This document shows positions 53,081 to 63,448 of a DNA stretch of 64,000 nucleotides, in pieces. The position numbers were made by a program, and so were the translations under genes. Below the pieces are notes generated by a model. That model made no database searches and had not been told where the DNA came from. It saw only the letters and a list, made by a program, of their open reading frames with translations. Numbering within the stretch: position 1 is the first letter of the stretch; every line of letters begins with the position of its first letter. The DNA is from Pseudomonadales bacterium (GTDB lineage Bacteria; Pseudomonadota; Gammaproteobacteria; Pseudomonadales; Azotimanducaceae): assembly GCA_012103505.1 (NCBI GenBank), contig WLWP01000001.1, positions 3,038,001 through 3,102,000 of the forward strand, written 5' to 3'.

Positions 53081-56080
53081 ATGCAAACAGACAGGCAGGC
53101 AGAATCAACAACCGCACCAGTTAACCCGATAGAGGCAGACGCAATAGCAACACCTCTTTCGCCGTCGATTACGGCAACTGCACCCGGACAGATCAAGGTC
53201 ATCAAACGCAACGGTACTGTTGTGCCATATACTAATGACAAGATCAGTGTAGCCATCACCAAAGCATTTTTAGCGGTAGAAGGTGGCACTGCCGCAGCAT
53301 CTCCGCGCATCAGGGAATTAGTCGGCGTTCTTGCTAATCAGATTTCCGACACATTCGCTAGACGGCTGCCTTCAGGCGGCACGATCCATATCGAAGACAT
53401 TCAGGATCAAGTCGAGCTCGCCTTGATGCGCTCTGGCGAACACAAAGTTGCTAGATCTTATGTTCTATACAGAGACGAACGAGCGCGAGTTAGAGCGGAG
53501 CAAAAAGAAGCTGCCGATACTGTTGTGCCAGAACTCGCCTCGCCCATAAGCGTTCTACTAGAAGACGGGCGATCTACACCGCTAGATGTTAAACGTATCC
53601 GTACGGTTATCTTTGAGGCGTGCCAGAACCTAAGCGATGTAGATGCCGACCGCATTTTCGAAGAATCACTAAACAATATGTACGATGGGATCTCGGCGAC
53701 AGATGTCGCTACTTCAATCCTCATCACCGCACGAACGCTTGTCGAAGAAGAGCCTAACTATACTTATGTCAGCGCTCGGCTGCTGCTAGACGGGTTACGT
53801 ACAGAAGCTTTGACGTTCCTCAATGTCGACGGAAGTGGTGAACAACAGTACGCGACTCAGTCGCAAATGCAGCTTGTCTATCCTCAAGCACTACGGGCAT
53901 TTATCAACAGAGGCGTCGAGTTAGAGCTGATTAATCCAAATCTGCAGGACTACGATTTGGCTGAACTAGGAAAAGCTCTAAAACCAGAGCGAGACCTAAA
54001 TTTCAGTTATCTCGGGCTACAGACACTCTACGACCGCTACTTCATCCACAATGACGATACGAGATTCGAGCTCCCACAGGTATTTTTCATGCGCGTCGCT
54101 ATGGGCCTCGCTCGAGAAGAAAACGACCGTACGGCACGAGCCATTGAATTCTATGACCTGCTCTCGTCGTTCGACTACATGAGTTCAACGCCGACCCTAT
54201 TCAACTCGGGCACTCTACGCCCACAGCTGTCCTCTTGTTTCCTAACGACTGTGCCGGACAATTTGGATGGGATATACAGTGCTATCCACGATAACGCCAT
54301 GCTCTCTAAGTGGGCCGGTGGTCTAGGTAACGATTGGACACCCGTTCGTGCTCTAGGCGCTTACATCAAAGGTACCAATGGCAAGTCTCAAGGCGTTGTC
54401 CCTTTTCTAAAGGTGGTCAACGACACTGCAGTGGCCGTGAATCAAGGGGGTAAGCGGAAGGGCGCAGTTTGTGCGTACCTCGAAACTTGGCATCTCGATA
54501 TCGAAGAATTCTTAGAGCTGCGAAAGAACACAGGCGATGATCGACGCCGCACGCACGACATGAATACAGCCAATTGGATCCCTGATCTTTTCATGAAGCG
54601 GGTCTCGGAAGACGCTGAGTGGACTTTATTCTCACCCAGTGACGCACCAGACCTACACGACCTCTATGGTCGCGCTTTTGAAACTCGGTATCTGCAATAT
54701 GAGGAGCGAACTCGATCAGGCGACCTCAAGCTATTCAAGCGCGTCAAGGCAACCGAACTTTGGCGCAAAATGGTTTCCATGTTGTTTGAAACAGGTCACC
54801 CTTGGATCACTTTCAAAGACACCTGCAACGTCCGTTCACCACAACAACATATTGGTGTGGTGCACTCATCCAACCTTTGTACTGAGATCACGCTCAATAC
54901 TTCCAATGATGAAGTCGCGGTCTGCAACCTAGGTTCGGTGAACCTAGTGCAACATATCGAGAACGGTGAGCTCAACATGAAGAAGCTCAAGAAAACTATC
55001 CGCACAGCGGTGCGTATGCTCGATAACGTCATCGACATCAATTACTACTCTGTCCCTCAGGCAAAGAATTCCAACATGAAGCATCGCCCGGTTGGGCTTG
55101 GCGTCATGGGCTTTCAAGATGCGTTGTACAAGCTTGGTATTTCCTATGCTTCTGACGCGGCGGTCGAATTTGCAGACCGCTCGATGGAGGCGATTAGCTA
55201 CTATGCAATCGATGCATCAAGCAAACTTGCTAAAGAAAGAGGCGCCTACCAAACCTTTGCTGGGTCTCTTTGGAGCAAGGGTATTTTGCCCATCGATTCA
55301 CTGTCTCTGCTCGCTCAAGAACGTGGTGAGGCTTACTTAGAGGTGAACACTGACAGCACCCTAGACTGGCAGAAGTTACGCAACAAGGTTCAAAACCAAG
55401 GTATGCGCAACTCTAATGTGATGGCGATCGCGCCAACGGCAACCATTGCCAACATCACTGGAGTTTCGCAATCAATCGAGCCCACCTACCAAAACCTCTA
55501 CGTTAAATCGAATCTGTCTGGCGAGTTTACGGTCGTCAATGCCTACATGGTTCGAGACCTAAAGGCCTTGGGGTTGTGGGACAAGGTCATGGTCAACGAC
55601 CTCAAATACTACGACGGTTCCATGCAGGCTATAGAGCGGGTACCAGCAGAGATCAAACAGCGATATGCAACTGCATTCGAAGTTGAGCCGCGTTGGTTGG
55701 TAGACGCCGCAAGTCGACGCCAGAAATGGATCGACCAAGCACAGTCGCTGAATCTCTACATTGCCGGTGCATCGGGTAAAAAGCTCGACGTCACATATCG
55801 TATGGCTTGGTTGCGCGGTCTTAAAACCACGTATTACTTAAGAGCTCTCGGTGCAACAAGCGCTGAGAAATCGACACTCGACCGCGGCACTTTAAATGCA
55901 GTTTCATCATCAGGTTCCACGACACCCACGGTCGCTGCACCCGTCCTTCCACCACCTGAGCCACCGCCTGAGCCAGCGCCTGTTGCCAATACAGGCGCGC
56001 TCGACATCGACCTAGGCGAAGCGACAGATGTACCGCTTGCTTGTTCGCTCGATGACCCTGATTGCGAAGCGTGCCAGTAG
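53081..56080 (+). CDS. nrdA: Ribonucleoside-diphosphate reductase alpha subunit, class Ia
   Basis: 999 residues, the long Pseudomonas-like form. Two ATP-cones: IKVIKRNGTVVPYTNDKIS (about 45-140) and a second (SPISVLLEDGRSTPLDVKRI, about 152-245); the first probably binds dATP for overall inhibition. Catalytic part: LSSCFLTTVPDN with the substrate-site Cys, NLCTEITLN carrying the thiyl-radical Cys and the Glu, and MAIAPTATIANITG. The C-terminal swinging pair is CEAC in DPDCEACQ. Before it lies a Pro/Glu-rich linker. ATG start with GAGGAG upstream. nrdB begins 22 bp after the stop. Confidence 0.96.
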   Translation: MQTDRQAESTTAPVNPIEADAIATPLSPSITATAPGQIKVIKRNGTVVPYTNDKISVAITKAFLAVEGGTAAASPRIRELVGVLANQISDTFARRLPSGGTIHIEDIQDQVELALMRSGEHKVARSYVLYRDERARVRAEQKEAADTVVPELASPISVLLEDGRSTPLDVKRIRTVIFEACQNLSDVDADRIFEESLNNMYDGISATDVATSILITARTLVEEEPNYTYVSARLLLDGLRTEALTFLNVDGSGEQQYATQSQMQLVYPQALRAFINRGVELELINPNLQDYDLAELGKALKPERDLNFSYLGLQTLYDRYFIHNDDTRFELPQVFFMRVAMGLAREENDRTARAIEFYDLLSSFDYMSSTPTLFNSGTLRPQLSSCFLTTVPDNLDGIYSAIHDNAMLSKWAGGLGNDWTPVRALGAYIKGTNGKSQGVVPFLKVVNDTAVAVNQGGKRKGAVCAYLETWHLDIEEFLELRKNTGDDRRRTHDMNTANWIPDLFMKRVSEDAEWTLFSPSDAPDLHDLYGRAFETRYLQYEERTRSGDLKLFKRVKATELWRKMVSMLFETGHPWITFKDTCNVRSPQQHIGVVHSSNLCTEITLNTSNDEVAVCNLGSVNLVQHIENGELNMKKLKKTIRTAVRMLDNVIDINYYSVPQAKNSNMKHRPVGLGVMGFQDALYKLGISYASDAAVEFADRSMEAISYYAIDASSKLAKERGAYQTFAGSLWSKGILPIDSLSLLAQERGEAYLEVNTDSTLDWQKLRNKVQNQGMRNSNVMAIAPTATIANITGVSQSIEPTYQNLYVKSNLSGEFTVVNAYMVRDLKALGLWDKVMVNDLKYYDGSMQAIERVPAEIKQRYATAFEVEPRWLVDAASRRQKWIDQAQSLNLYIAGASGKKLDVTYRMAWLRGLKTTYYLRALGATSAEKSTLDRGTLNAVSSSGSTTPTVAAPVLPPPEPPPEPAPVANTGALDIDLGEATDVPLACSLDDPDCEACQ

Positions 56081-56101
56081 CGCGTCAAAGGAGATAACAA
56101 T

Positions 56102-57430
56102 ATGTTGAGTTGGGATGACTACAACGAAGAAGAGAGCCTTAAGGCGCAAGCACAGCAGGCAACTCAAGAACTAACCCGCGAGATCGAACCGGAGCCAGCC
56201 GTTGTCGTGCAGGAACCTGTATCAGTAGAACCTGAGCGCGCGATTGCGATGGAAGAGGTAGTGGAAATCGAACTACCCGAGCCAATGACGACCGCTGCGC
56301 TAACGCCAGACCCTGTACCTGTACCCGTGCCTGTGCAAGAAAACGCTCCCGTACAAAGCATCGAGCCTGTCCAACAACAGCAAGTCGAAGAAGTCGCGGT
56401 CCCACAATCGTACGAGCGAGTAACAGTTGATCAAAAAGCAATGATCAATTGTCGCGCTGACCTGAATCAGCTCGTACCGTTTAAGTACGAGTGGGCTTGG
56501 CAGAAGTATCTCGATGGTTGTGCGAACCACTGGATGCCGCAGGAAGTTAACATGACAGCGGACATCGCACTGTGGAAGTCCGAAGATGGTCTGTCCGATG
56601 ACGAACGAACGATTGTTAAGAGAAGCCTAGGCTTTTTCTCAACCGCTGACTCTCTTGTCGCAAACAATCTGGTGTTGGCAATCTACCGGTTGATCACAAA
56701 CCCGGAATGTCGCCAATACCTATTGCGTCAGGCTTTTGAAGAAGCGATACATACCCACGCGTACCAATACTGTATCGAATCCTTAGGCATGGACGAAGGT
56801 GAAATCTTCAACATGTATCACGAGGTTCCATCGGTCGCTGCTAAAGCTTCATGGGCGCTCAAGTACACAAAAGAGATCAACGATCCGACTTTTGACACAG
56901 GCACGATAGAAACAGACAAGGAATTGCTGAAAAATCTGATCGCCTATTATTGTGTGTTAGAAGGTATTTTCTTCTACTGTGGATTTACTCAGATTCTATC
57001 TATGGGTAGACGTAACAAGATGACGGGTACATCTGAGCAGTTCCAGTACATTTTGCGTGACGAATCGATGCACGTGAATTTTGGCATCGATGTAATCAAT
57101 CAAATCAAAATGGAAAACCCTTCACTCTGGGATGCTGAGATGCAGACCTCGGCACGGGACATGATTTTGGAAGGATTGGACCTAGAAATCGGTTACGCCC
57201 GAGACACCATGCCTCGCGGTGTGCTAGGGATGAACGCCAACATGATGGAAGAGTATCTGCAATTTATTGCTAACCGACGTCTAGCTCAGATTGGTCTGGC
57301 CGAGCAACATGCCGGGGTGAAAAATCCATTCCCTTGGATGTCAGAAATCATGGATCTCAAGAAAGAGAAGAACTTTTTTGAAACACGCGTTACCGAGTAT
57401 CAAACAGGTGGTGCACTTACTTGGGACTAG
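56102..57430 (+). CDS. nrdB: Ribonucleoside-diphosphate reductase beta subunit, class Ia
   Basis: 442 residues. Holds the di-iron/tyrosyl-radical cofactor. About 105 N-terminal residues are Pro/Glu/Val-rich low complexity (for example [13 protein letters not shown]); the ferritin-like body starts near [19 protein letters not shown]. Iron-ligand helices: [33 protein letters not shown] and [15 protein letters not shown]. The C-terminus [12 protein letters not shown] is the tail that docks into NrdA. AAGGAG ribosome site 8 bp before the ATG. A terminator follows. Confidence 0.95.
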   Translation: MLSWDDYNEEESLKAQAQQATQELTREIEPEPAVVVQEPVSVEPERAIAMEEVVEIELPEPMTTAALTPDPVPVPVPVQENAPVQSIEPVQQQQVEEVAVPQSYERVTVDQKAMINCRADLNQLVPFKYEWAWQKYLDGCANHWMPQEVNMTADIALWKSEDGLSDDERTIVKRSLGFFSTADSLVANNLVLAIYRLITNPECRQYLLRQAFEEAIHTHAYQYCIESLGMDEGEIFNMYHEVPSVAAKASWALKYTKEINDPTFDTGTIETDKELLKNLIAYYCVLEGIFFYCGFTQILSMGRRNKMTGTSEQFQYILRDESMHVNFGIDVINQIKMENPSLWDAEMQTSARDMILEGLDLEIGYARDTMPRGVLGMNANMMEEYLQFIANRRLAQIGLAEQHAGVKNPFPWMSEIMDLKKEKNFFETRVTEYQTGGALTWD

Positions 57431-57464
57431 CCCGCCAATAAGAAGCCTACACAATTCATTTCGT

Positions 57465-57492
57465 AAGCCTCCATTCGTGGAGGCTTTTTTTT
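57465..57492 (+). terminator. Intrinsic terminator of nrdAB
   Basis: AAGCCTCCA, loop TTCG, TGGAGGCTT, then a T8 run: a 9-bp stem with a stable UUCG tetraloop, 34 bp after the nrdB stop. Confidence 0.92.
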
Positions 57493-57566
57493 GCCGCGCT
57501 TTTCTCTGCTCCCACTTCAATCTTTGTTGACAATAAGTGTCGGGTAGATAGATTTCTAGCACCACA

Positions 57567-59945
57567 ATGAAAGCCGCGCACATGAAACACACCAAATTGT
57601 CCATTTCGCTTCGTCTGCCAATGATACTAGGTCTGCTCGCCTTCACAGCTTCGAGCATCTCGGAAGTGAAAATCCAACAAGACGCTGAATACACAGTCGC
57701 CGGAATTACTGCCCCGGCCGAGATCATCGTCGACCGTTGGGGCGTGCCGCACCTTTATGCGGCCGATCACTACGATGCATTTTTTGTGCAAGGGTTCAAT
57801 GCGGCTCGAGATCGTCTCTGGCAAATCGACCTTTGGCGTAAGCGCGGCTTAGGTCTCCTATCTGCAACATTCGGCGATAGCTTCGCCGCACAAGACGAAG
57901 CCGCTCGCCTCTTCCTGTATCGAGACGACATGTACATGGAATGGCTTGCATATGGCAATGATGCCAAACGCATAGCCACGTCATTCGCAGACGGTATTAA
58001 CGCTTACGTTGCACTAACAGAGCGCGAACCACGCTTGCTACCACCCGAATTCAGCCTCATGAACTATCGACCAGAGCGCTGGTCGGCGGCGGATATCGTA
58101 CGCATCCGGGGCAACGGTCTCTGGCGCAATGTCATTGATGAAGTCTGGCGTGCGCAACTGGCGTGCGCTGGTCAATTAGACACTGCCGCCCGTTGGAAAC
58201 AACTGGAACCAACGTGGCAAACATCCGTACCTGAAGGTCTGGATCCGTGCGCTATCCCGGCCAATGTGCTCGACAAGTACAAACTCGCCAAAGCACCCGT
58301 CAGTTTCGACGCGCCCCAGCTCACCCTAAAAGAGGTCGCCTTACAAAAGGTCGCCTTACAAGACACATTTGATCATAGTCTCGGCAGCAACAACTGGGTG
58401 GTTGCCCCCTCTCGTACGACAACAGGCCGACCGATCCTCGCGGACGACCCTCATCGCGGCCATAGCACCCCTTCTCTACGATACATAGCCCATCTATCTG
58501 CGCCTGGTATCAATGTCATCGGCGCAGGTGAGCCGGCCCTACCCGGCATCTCAATTGGACACAATGAAACGATCGCTTTCGGGTTAACAATCTTTCCGAT
58601 CGATCAAGAAGACCTCTACGTCTACGAGCGACGCGGCGAGGGATACCGTTATCAGGGTCGTACGGAACCACTTAAGACCCTGACCGAAACGATCGATGTT
58701 AAAGGAGCCGCACCTAAACAGGTGGAACTCCAGTTCACGCGTCATGGACCAGTCATCGCCATGACTAAAAAACACATCTTCGCGGTTCGAGCAGCGTGGC
58801 TCGAGCCTGGCATGTCACCTTATTTCGGTAGCATTGAATACATGCGCGCAAAGAACTTCCGTGAGTTCGTCGGCGCCCTGAACCGCTGGGGTGCACCGTC
58901 AGAGAACCAGGTCTATGCCGACGTTGACGGTAACATCGGCTACAAACCCGCGGGGCGCTTCCCTAAACGACATAATTGGGATGGTCTTCTGCCCGTGCCG
59001 GGCGATGGTCGATACGAATGGGATGGGTACTTCGACATGGATGTGCTGCCTGAGGAATACAACCCGAGTCGCGGTTACAGCGGCACAGCCAACTCAATGA
59101 ATCTACCTCCCGACTATCCTATCGATGATTATCGTATTGGATTCGAATGGTCAGCCCCCTGGCGCTACAACCGACTCTGGGAAGTCCTAAAACAAGACGA
59201 TCAACACACGATGCAAGGCTCCTTGGATCTACAGCGCGACTATCACTCCGTCCTCGCTCGAGAAACAATGGCTCGTCTGCCTGACATCGGTGACCAACCA
59301 GGCGGTAAGCTTCTCGCGCGCTGGGATCAAATCTTAGCCCCCGATTCAGCTGCAGCGGCTCTCTGGAACGTTTGGTATAACCAATTCTTAAACCCTGGAC
59401 TCAGCAATCTGATCGGACCCCAACCCCCTGTATCGCGATCTCTAGATTCTCTGACGGTTTTGGAATTACTCGAGACAGAAGCCGGAAAAAATGTTGCCCG
59501 CTCGACACTGGCGCAAGCTCACACTGCTATACAGGAAAAGTTAGGCACAGACAGCTCGCAGTGGCAGTGGGGTGACCTGCATCAGATCAAGTTTGCACAC
59601 CCGCTCCTGCACCTCGCTTCCGCCGAGTTGAAGTCTGCGATGCTAATCGACCCGTATCCTAGCGGGGGTAGCGCCAACACAACCAACAATACCGGCTTCA
59701 GGAATCCAAACACTTTTGACGTCGCCTCAGGCGCCTCGTTCCGTATGGTAGTCGACGTGGGAAATTGGGATGCGGCACTAGCAACGAACGCTCCCGGGCA
59801 ATCCGGGGATCCGCGCTCAAAATTTTATGACAACCTGCTCGAAAACTGGGCTACGGAGCAGTCTTTTCCACTGCTTTACACGAGAGCGGCGATCGAGGCG
59901 AATGAAGCTTTTCGGATCAAGCTCAACCCAATTGAGCAAGATTAG
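57567..59945 (+). CDS. Secreted penicillin-acylase-family amidohydrolase
   Basis: 792 residues, Ntn-hydrolase precursor. Signal peptide (LRLPMILGLLAFTASSISE, to about residue 32), alpha-chain part IIVDRWGVPHLYAADHYDA and GFNAARDRLWQIDLWRKRGLG, then the autocleavage site before the nucleophile Ser274 in HSLGSNNWVVAPSRTTTG, and beta-chain ILADDPHRGHSTPS and NTGFRNPNTFDVASGASFRM. Members hydrolyse penicillins, acyl-homoserine lactones or other amides in the periplasm; which is unknown here. Just before the nucleophile, a 15-bp tandem duplication encodes VALQK-type units. An ATG at 57582 is an alternative start. Confidence 0.87.
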   Translation: MKAAHMKHTKLSISLRLPMILGLLAFTASSISEVKIQQDAEYTVAGITAPAEIIVDRWGVPHLYAADHYDAFFVQGFNAARDRLWQIDLWRKRGLGLLSATFGDSFAAQDEAARLFLYRDDMYMEWLAYGNDAKRIATSFADGINAYVALTEREPRLLPPEFSLMNYRPERWSAADIVRIRGNGLWRNVIDEVWRAQLACAGQLDTAARWKQLEPTWQTSVPEGLDPCAIPANVLDKYKLAKAPVSFDAPQLTLKEVALQKVALQDTFDHSLGSNNWVVAPSRTTTGRPILADDPHRGHSTPSLRYIAHLSAPGINVIGAGEPALPGISIGHNETIAFGLTIFPIDQEDLYVYERRGEGYRYQGRTEPLKTLTETIDVKGAAPKQVELQFTRHGPVIAMTKKHIFAVRAAWLEPGMSPYFGSIEYMRAKNFREFVGALNRWGAPSENQVYADVDGNIGYKPAGRFPKRHNWDGLLPVPGDGRYEWDGYFDMDVLPEEYNPSRGYSGTANSMNLPPDYPIDDYRIGFEWSAPWRYNRLWEVLKQDDQHTMQGSLDLQRDYHSVLARETMARLPDIGDQPGGKLLARWDQILAPDSAAAALWNVWYNQFLNPGLSNLIGPQPPVSRSLDSLTVLELLETEAGKNVARSTLAQAHTAIQEKLGTDSSQWQWGDLHQIKFAHPLLHLASAELKSAMLIDPYPSGGSANTTNNTGFRNPNTFDVASGASFRMVVDVGNWDAALATNAPGQSGDPRSKFYDNLLENWATEQSFPLLYTRAAIEANEAFRIKLNPIEQD

Positions 59946-59986
59946 TGAACTAAAATCGACGGTCTAAGACGGGCTTTGCAGCACGT

Positions 59987-60883
59987 TCAGCCGAGCCCTT
60001 TGACCATATCCCGTAAGGCATCGATAAAAGCTAGCGGCTGGTCTAGGAACACATGATGCTGTGCGCCTTCTATGCCGACAGCGGGGAATTCTTGCGGTAC
60101 AAGCTCACGCATGTAGTCCAACGTACGCTGGGAGAACAGTTCGCTGTCATTACCGTAGATCAAACCTAGCGGGACGCCTATACCTCGATAATCTTCAGGA
60201 TTCCGTTCGGTTTCCTGGATCGCTGACGGCAGATCATCATCGTACTTCCAAGACCAACCACCGCCATCCACAGGCATAACTGAGTTTTGCGCGATGTGCT
60301 TCAAGATGTACTCGTTGTCGCAAGACTGGGGTGGCTGTAATCGAAAGCGTTGGATTGCACCCTCTTTATTCGGATATACCTTTGAGCGCACACCCATCAT
60401 CATCATGGCATGCTCCGGCGGCGGATCATCTGGGTGGCGAATACCAGAATCAACAAGAATGAGTTTGGCGAAACGATCGCTGTAGAGATTGGCAGCTCGT
60501 ACGGCTTGGTAACCGCCGAAGCTATGGGCCACTACCGTTGTGTCTGTACCGAAACCAGCATCTGCGATGACCGCTGCGATCTCTTCTGCGTAGGTGTTGG
60601 AATCATACTTATAGCGATAGTCGGAATCGCCCATGCCAGTCAAATCCATAGCAGCCACGTCATACTCATCCAAAAGCTGCGGCGCTATGAAATCCCACCA
60701 TCGCGAATGGGCGTACATGCCGTGAATCAACAAAAGCCCTGGCTTACCGCTCTTAGGGTATAACCGATACATCACATCGCATTCGTCGACTTCTACCGAA
60801 CGCGTTTCAGCTTCCGTTTCAATCGCCTGCCAAAACCAATCAGGTATTGACGGTGCGCTATCACCTTTGTCCCATCGTGCCAT
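59987..60883 (-). CDS. Alpha/beta hydrolase
   Basis: 298 residues, alpha/beta hydrolase fold. Seen: the oxyanion region LLIHGMYAHSRWW near residue 55, AMDLTGMGDSDY, the nucleophile elbow VVAHSFGGYQAV (Ser near residue 120), LGLIYGNDSE carrying the likely acid, and the His in IEGAQHHVFLDQP. No signal peptide. The location directly downstream of acyl-CoA dehydrogenase genes suggests a role in hydrolysing an acyl or ester intermediate of the same catabolic path, but the substrate is unknown. ATG start, 18 bp after the acyl-CoA dehydrogenase. Confidence 0.82.
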   Translation of the reverse strand: MARWDKGDSAPSIPDWFWQAIETEAETRSVEVDECDVMYRLYPKSGKPGLLLIHGMYAHSRWWDFIAPQLLDEYDVAAMDLTGMGDSDYRYKYDSNTYAEEIAAVIADAGFGTDTTVVAHSFGGYQAVRAANLYSDRFAKLILVDSGIRHPDDPPPEHAMMMMGVRSKVYPNKEGAIQRFRLQPPQSCDNEYILKHIAQNSVMPVDGGGWSWKYDDDLPSAIQETERNPEDYRGIGVPLGLIYGNDSELFSQRTLDYMRELVPQEFPAVGIEGAQHHVFLDQPLAFIDALRDMVKGLG

Positions 60884-60901
60884 GACTTACCTCTGTGCGT
60901 T

Positions 60902-62032
60902 CTACAAACGTCCAAACCGCTTCAAGTGAAAATCTACGTTACCAAAGAGTGTGTCGATGATGGTCAACCTCTTAAAGTAGTGACCGATATTCAGCTCATC
61001 CGTCATTCCCATACCACCGTGCAATTGCACCGCATTTTGACCGACGAACCGGCCTGATTTTCCGATTTGTACTTTGAATGCACTGACTGCCTTTTGTGCC
61101 TCCGGTCCATAACCTTCATCCATGCGCATTGCGGCCATGTACATCAGTGATTTCGATTGTTCATGCTCCATAAACATGTCGACCATGCGATGCTGCAGTA
61201 CCTGGAACTTTCCAATCGGCTGGCCGAACTGTTCGCGGGTTTTGCAGTACTCAACGGTGTCCTTATAGAGTACTTCCATACAGCCAACCGCCTCAGAGCC
61301 GACCGCCAGAATGCCGTCGTCAATAACTTGCTCCACGATCTTGTAACCATCTCCTTCTGAGCCGATTAAAGCGTCCGCTGACACAGTGACACCATCGAGC
61401 GTCAGTTCTGAAGCCCGCAGGCCATCAACCGTCGGATAATCTCGTTTGCTCAACCCATCAGCATCGTTGGACACAATAAACAGAGAGACACCTGCTTCAT
61501 CTCTTTGCGCGCCGTCCGTCCTCGCCGTGACGACAAAAAAGTCTGCAGCAGGCCCGTTGAGGACGACCGCTTTGTAGCCATTGATCACATAGCTGTCGCC
61601 ATCTTTCTGCGCAGTCGTGGTCAAGTCCGCTAAGTTAAATCTGCCTTGTGGCTCTGCGTATGCGAGTGCCGCTTGCTTGGAGCCATCGATGACTCCAGTG
61701 AGATATTGTGTTTTCTGCTCAGCAGTTCCAGCGTGCTTCAACGCACCTCCCGCAAGAACGACCGTTGCGAGATAAGGCTCGACAACCAAGCCCTTACCAA
61801 AGTTTTCCAACATCAGCATCGATTCGATCGCGCCACCACCAAAACCACCATCGGCTTCAGAAAAGTGTACGCCTAGCCAGCCAAGCTCAGCGAAGGTCTG
61901 CCACTTAGCCGTGCTGAATCCATCCTCACCTTTGACTTCTTTTTGGCGATCGTCAAATCCGTAGTCGTTTTGGATGAACCGCGCGACGCTGTCTTCAAGC
62001 AGGGTCTGCTCTTCGTTGAAGGAAAAATCCAT
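60902..62032 (-). CDS. Acyl-CoA dehydrogenase (PimD-like)
   Basis: 376 residues. FAD enzyme introducing a 2,3 double bond in acyl-CoA. N-terminal helical domain (FSFNEEQTLLEDSVARFI), the substrate-binding LAYAEPQGRFNLADL, the beta domain with DGYKIVEQVIDDG, REQFGQPIGKFQVLQHRM and the FAD-binding QLHGGMGMTDELNIGHYFKR near the end. It resembles the PimD-type subunits found next to a partner subunit. The catalytic Glu cannot be assigned from sequence alone. Minus-strand gene, 80 bp after a second acyl-CoA dehydrogenase gene. Confidence 0.88.
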   Translation of the reverse strand: MDFSFNEEQTLLEDSVARFIQNDYGFDDRQKEVKGEDGFSTAKWQTFAELGWLGVHFSEADGGFGGGAIESMLMLENFGKGLVVEPYLATVVLAGGALKHAGTAEQKTQYLTGVIDGSKQAALAYAEPQGRFNLADLTTTAQKDGDSYVINGYKAVVLNGPAADFFVVTARTDGAQRDEAGVSLFIVSNDADGLSKRDYPTVDGLRASELTLDGVTVSADALIGSEGDGYKIVEQVIDDGILAVGSEAVGCMEVLYKDTVEYCKTREQFGQPIGKFQVLQHRMVDMFMEHEQSKSLMYMAAMRMDEGYGPEAQKAVSAFKVQIGKSGRFVGQNAVQLHGGMGMTDELNIGHYFKRLTIIDTLFGNVDFHLKRFGRL

Positions 62033-62064
62033 TCAATACCTCTTGTTCTTTTCTTTTTAAGTTA

Positions 62065-62088
62065 ACTTTTACTTGTACTTTTACTTGT
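62065..62088 (+). repeat. 12-bp tandem repeat between the two acyl-CoA dehydrogenase genes
   Basis: acttttacttgt twice (62065, 62077) and a further partial copy. It lies in the 80-bp gap, 33 bp before the start of the downstream gene. Confidence 0.7.
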
Positions 62089-62112
62089 ACTTAAACCGTT
62101 GCTTCGCGACTT

Positions 62113-63243
62113 TTATTTTTCTGGTTCACTCAGCAACACTTCGGCGGCGATATCGTACAGATCCCCTGCCAAGTTTGCATAATTTACCTGCTCTGTGGCT
62201 CTGAGCATAGCGCGACTCGCAGCCATTCCAGAAGACGAGCCTATCGGTCCTTCATTGTGCAGGCTAATTTCATCCGGATAGGGCAAGGCGTAGTAACCGA
62301 ACGCATCAACTAGCAGTTCACCAACTTCAAGTTGGAGCGCTAGACCTCTCGCTTGTAGCAACGACCGAGGAATCGGCGGAGGTGTTGCGATCTCAGCGGC
62401 GGTAACGACTCTTGCCTCCATGGCGACTAGCGCTTGCAGACCTATTTCAGCCTCAGCCAACCTATTTGAAAATTCTGCTTCTAAACTCGCTTGGGTTTCA
62501 ATTTGTTGCCTTGCGGCTAGCAGCTGTCGATCAATAGCGCCACTCCGCCCAAGTTCTAGGCTAACGGTCTGGTGACAAAGCAAACGCAGCGCCTCACTTG
62601 AATCGAGCTCACCACATATTTGTTGGGTAGTTACGGCCACGTCGTCAAACTTGACCTCGGCCCAGGCCAAGTTGCTCACGTCGCCGTTCAATCCTGCAAT
62701 GGCTTCTACCTCGACACCTGGAGCATCGACCGGAACGTCGAGCAAAACAAATTTGTCCGCGAATCTTGCAGCAACCAAAAACTTTTCTGCACGCTGGGCA
62801 AAACGTACTTGCGTTTTCCTGCCCGACAATCGTCCAGATGCAGTGAGCTCCGTGGCGAGGTCGATCCCGTTAAAACTGCCTTCAAACAAAGCCAACGACC
62901 AGCGCGCCTCGAGATTCAATATCGCAGGTAGCAGCTCATGTCCCAGCTGGTTGCCCCACCGTTGTAAACAAGGACCGACATCATGAATTTCCGGGGGTTC
63001 GACATAGTCGTCAAAAATATGATGTACCGCGCTATACCAAACGAACTTCTGCTCGGATGACCAACCAGCTCCACCCCAAGCCATCGGCCAGCTTGCACAC
63101 ACCCAGTTATTCTCAAGCAGGCAATTTCGCCATTCCGGTTCATCCCATAGCGCAATGCCCACCTGCTTTGTGGCAAGACGAGTTAGGGTGTCGGTAATGT
63201 CCTGGCGGAAGAGGGCCATCGCTTGAGTTGCTTGTCTGCGCAT
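62113..63243 (-). CDS. Divergent acyl-CoA dehydrogenase-like protein
   Basis: 376 residues. The acyl-CoA dehydrogenase fold is recognisable (WPMAWGGAGWSSEQKFVWYSA, then a beta domain LAWAEVKFDDVAVT and a helical C-terminus), but several canonical motifs are missing: no clear RxxFGxPI or GGxGxxxE segment, and the C-terminus (EGPIGSSSGMAASRAML) differs from usual. It may be the non-catalytic partner in a heteromeric dehydrogenase with the neighbouring gene, as in the FadE28/FadE29 and PimC/PimD pairs. The ATG at 63243 or, 24 bp downstream, at 63219 could be used. Confidence 0.65.
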   Translation of the reverse strand: MRRQATQAMALFRQDITDTLTRLATKQVGIALWDEPEWRNCLLENNWVCASWPMAWGGAGWSSEQKFVWYSAVHHIFDDYVEPPEIHDVGPCLQRWGNQLGHELLPAILNLEARWSLALFEGSFNGIDLATELTASGRLSGRKTQVRFAQRAEKFLVAARFADKFVLLDVPVDAPGVEVEAIAGLNGDVSNLAWAEVKFDDVAVTTQQICGELDSSEALRLLCHQTVSLELGRSGAIDRQLLAARQQIETQASLEAEFSNRLAEAEIGLQALVAMEARVVTAAEIATPPPIPRSLLQARGLALQLEVGELLVDAFGYYALPYPDEISLHNEGPIGSSSGMAASRAMLRATEQVNYANLAGDLYDIAAEVLLSEPEK

Positions 63244-63448
63244 TCAATCCCCATACGCCCATTGATAGTGTGTCATCGAATCTGCAGGTTGCTACTTCGA
63301 TCCGCGCCGCTGCATCAGATAGCTATCATAGCAACTGGCTTCAGGTAATCACGGCCAGTAACATCCACAACTGTCCGCTGACAAAAGTGCATCTCTTCTG
63401 CACCAATTTAACGTAGCGACCACCCTCGCAACCACTATAGGAACACTA

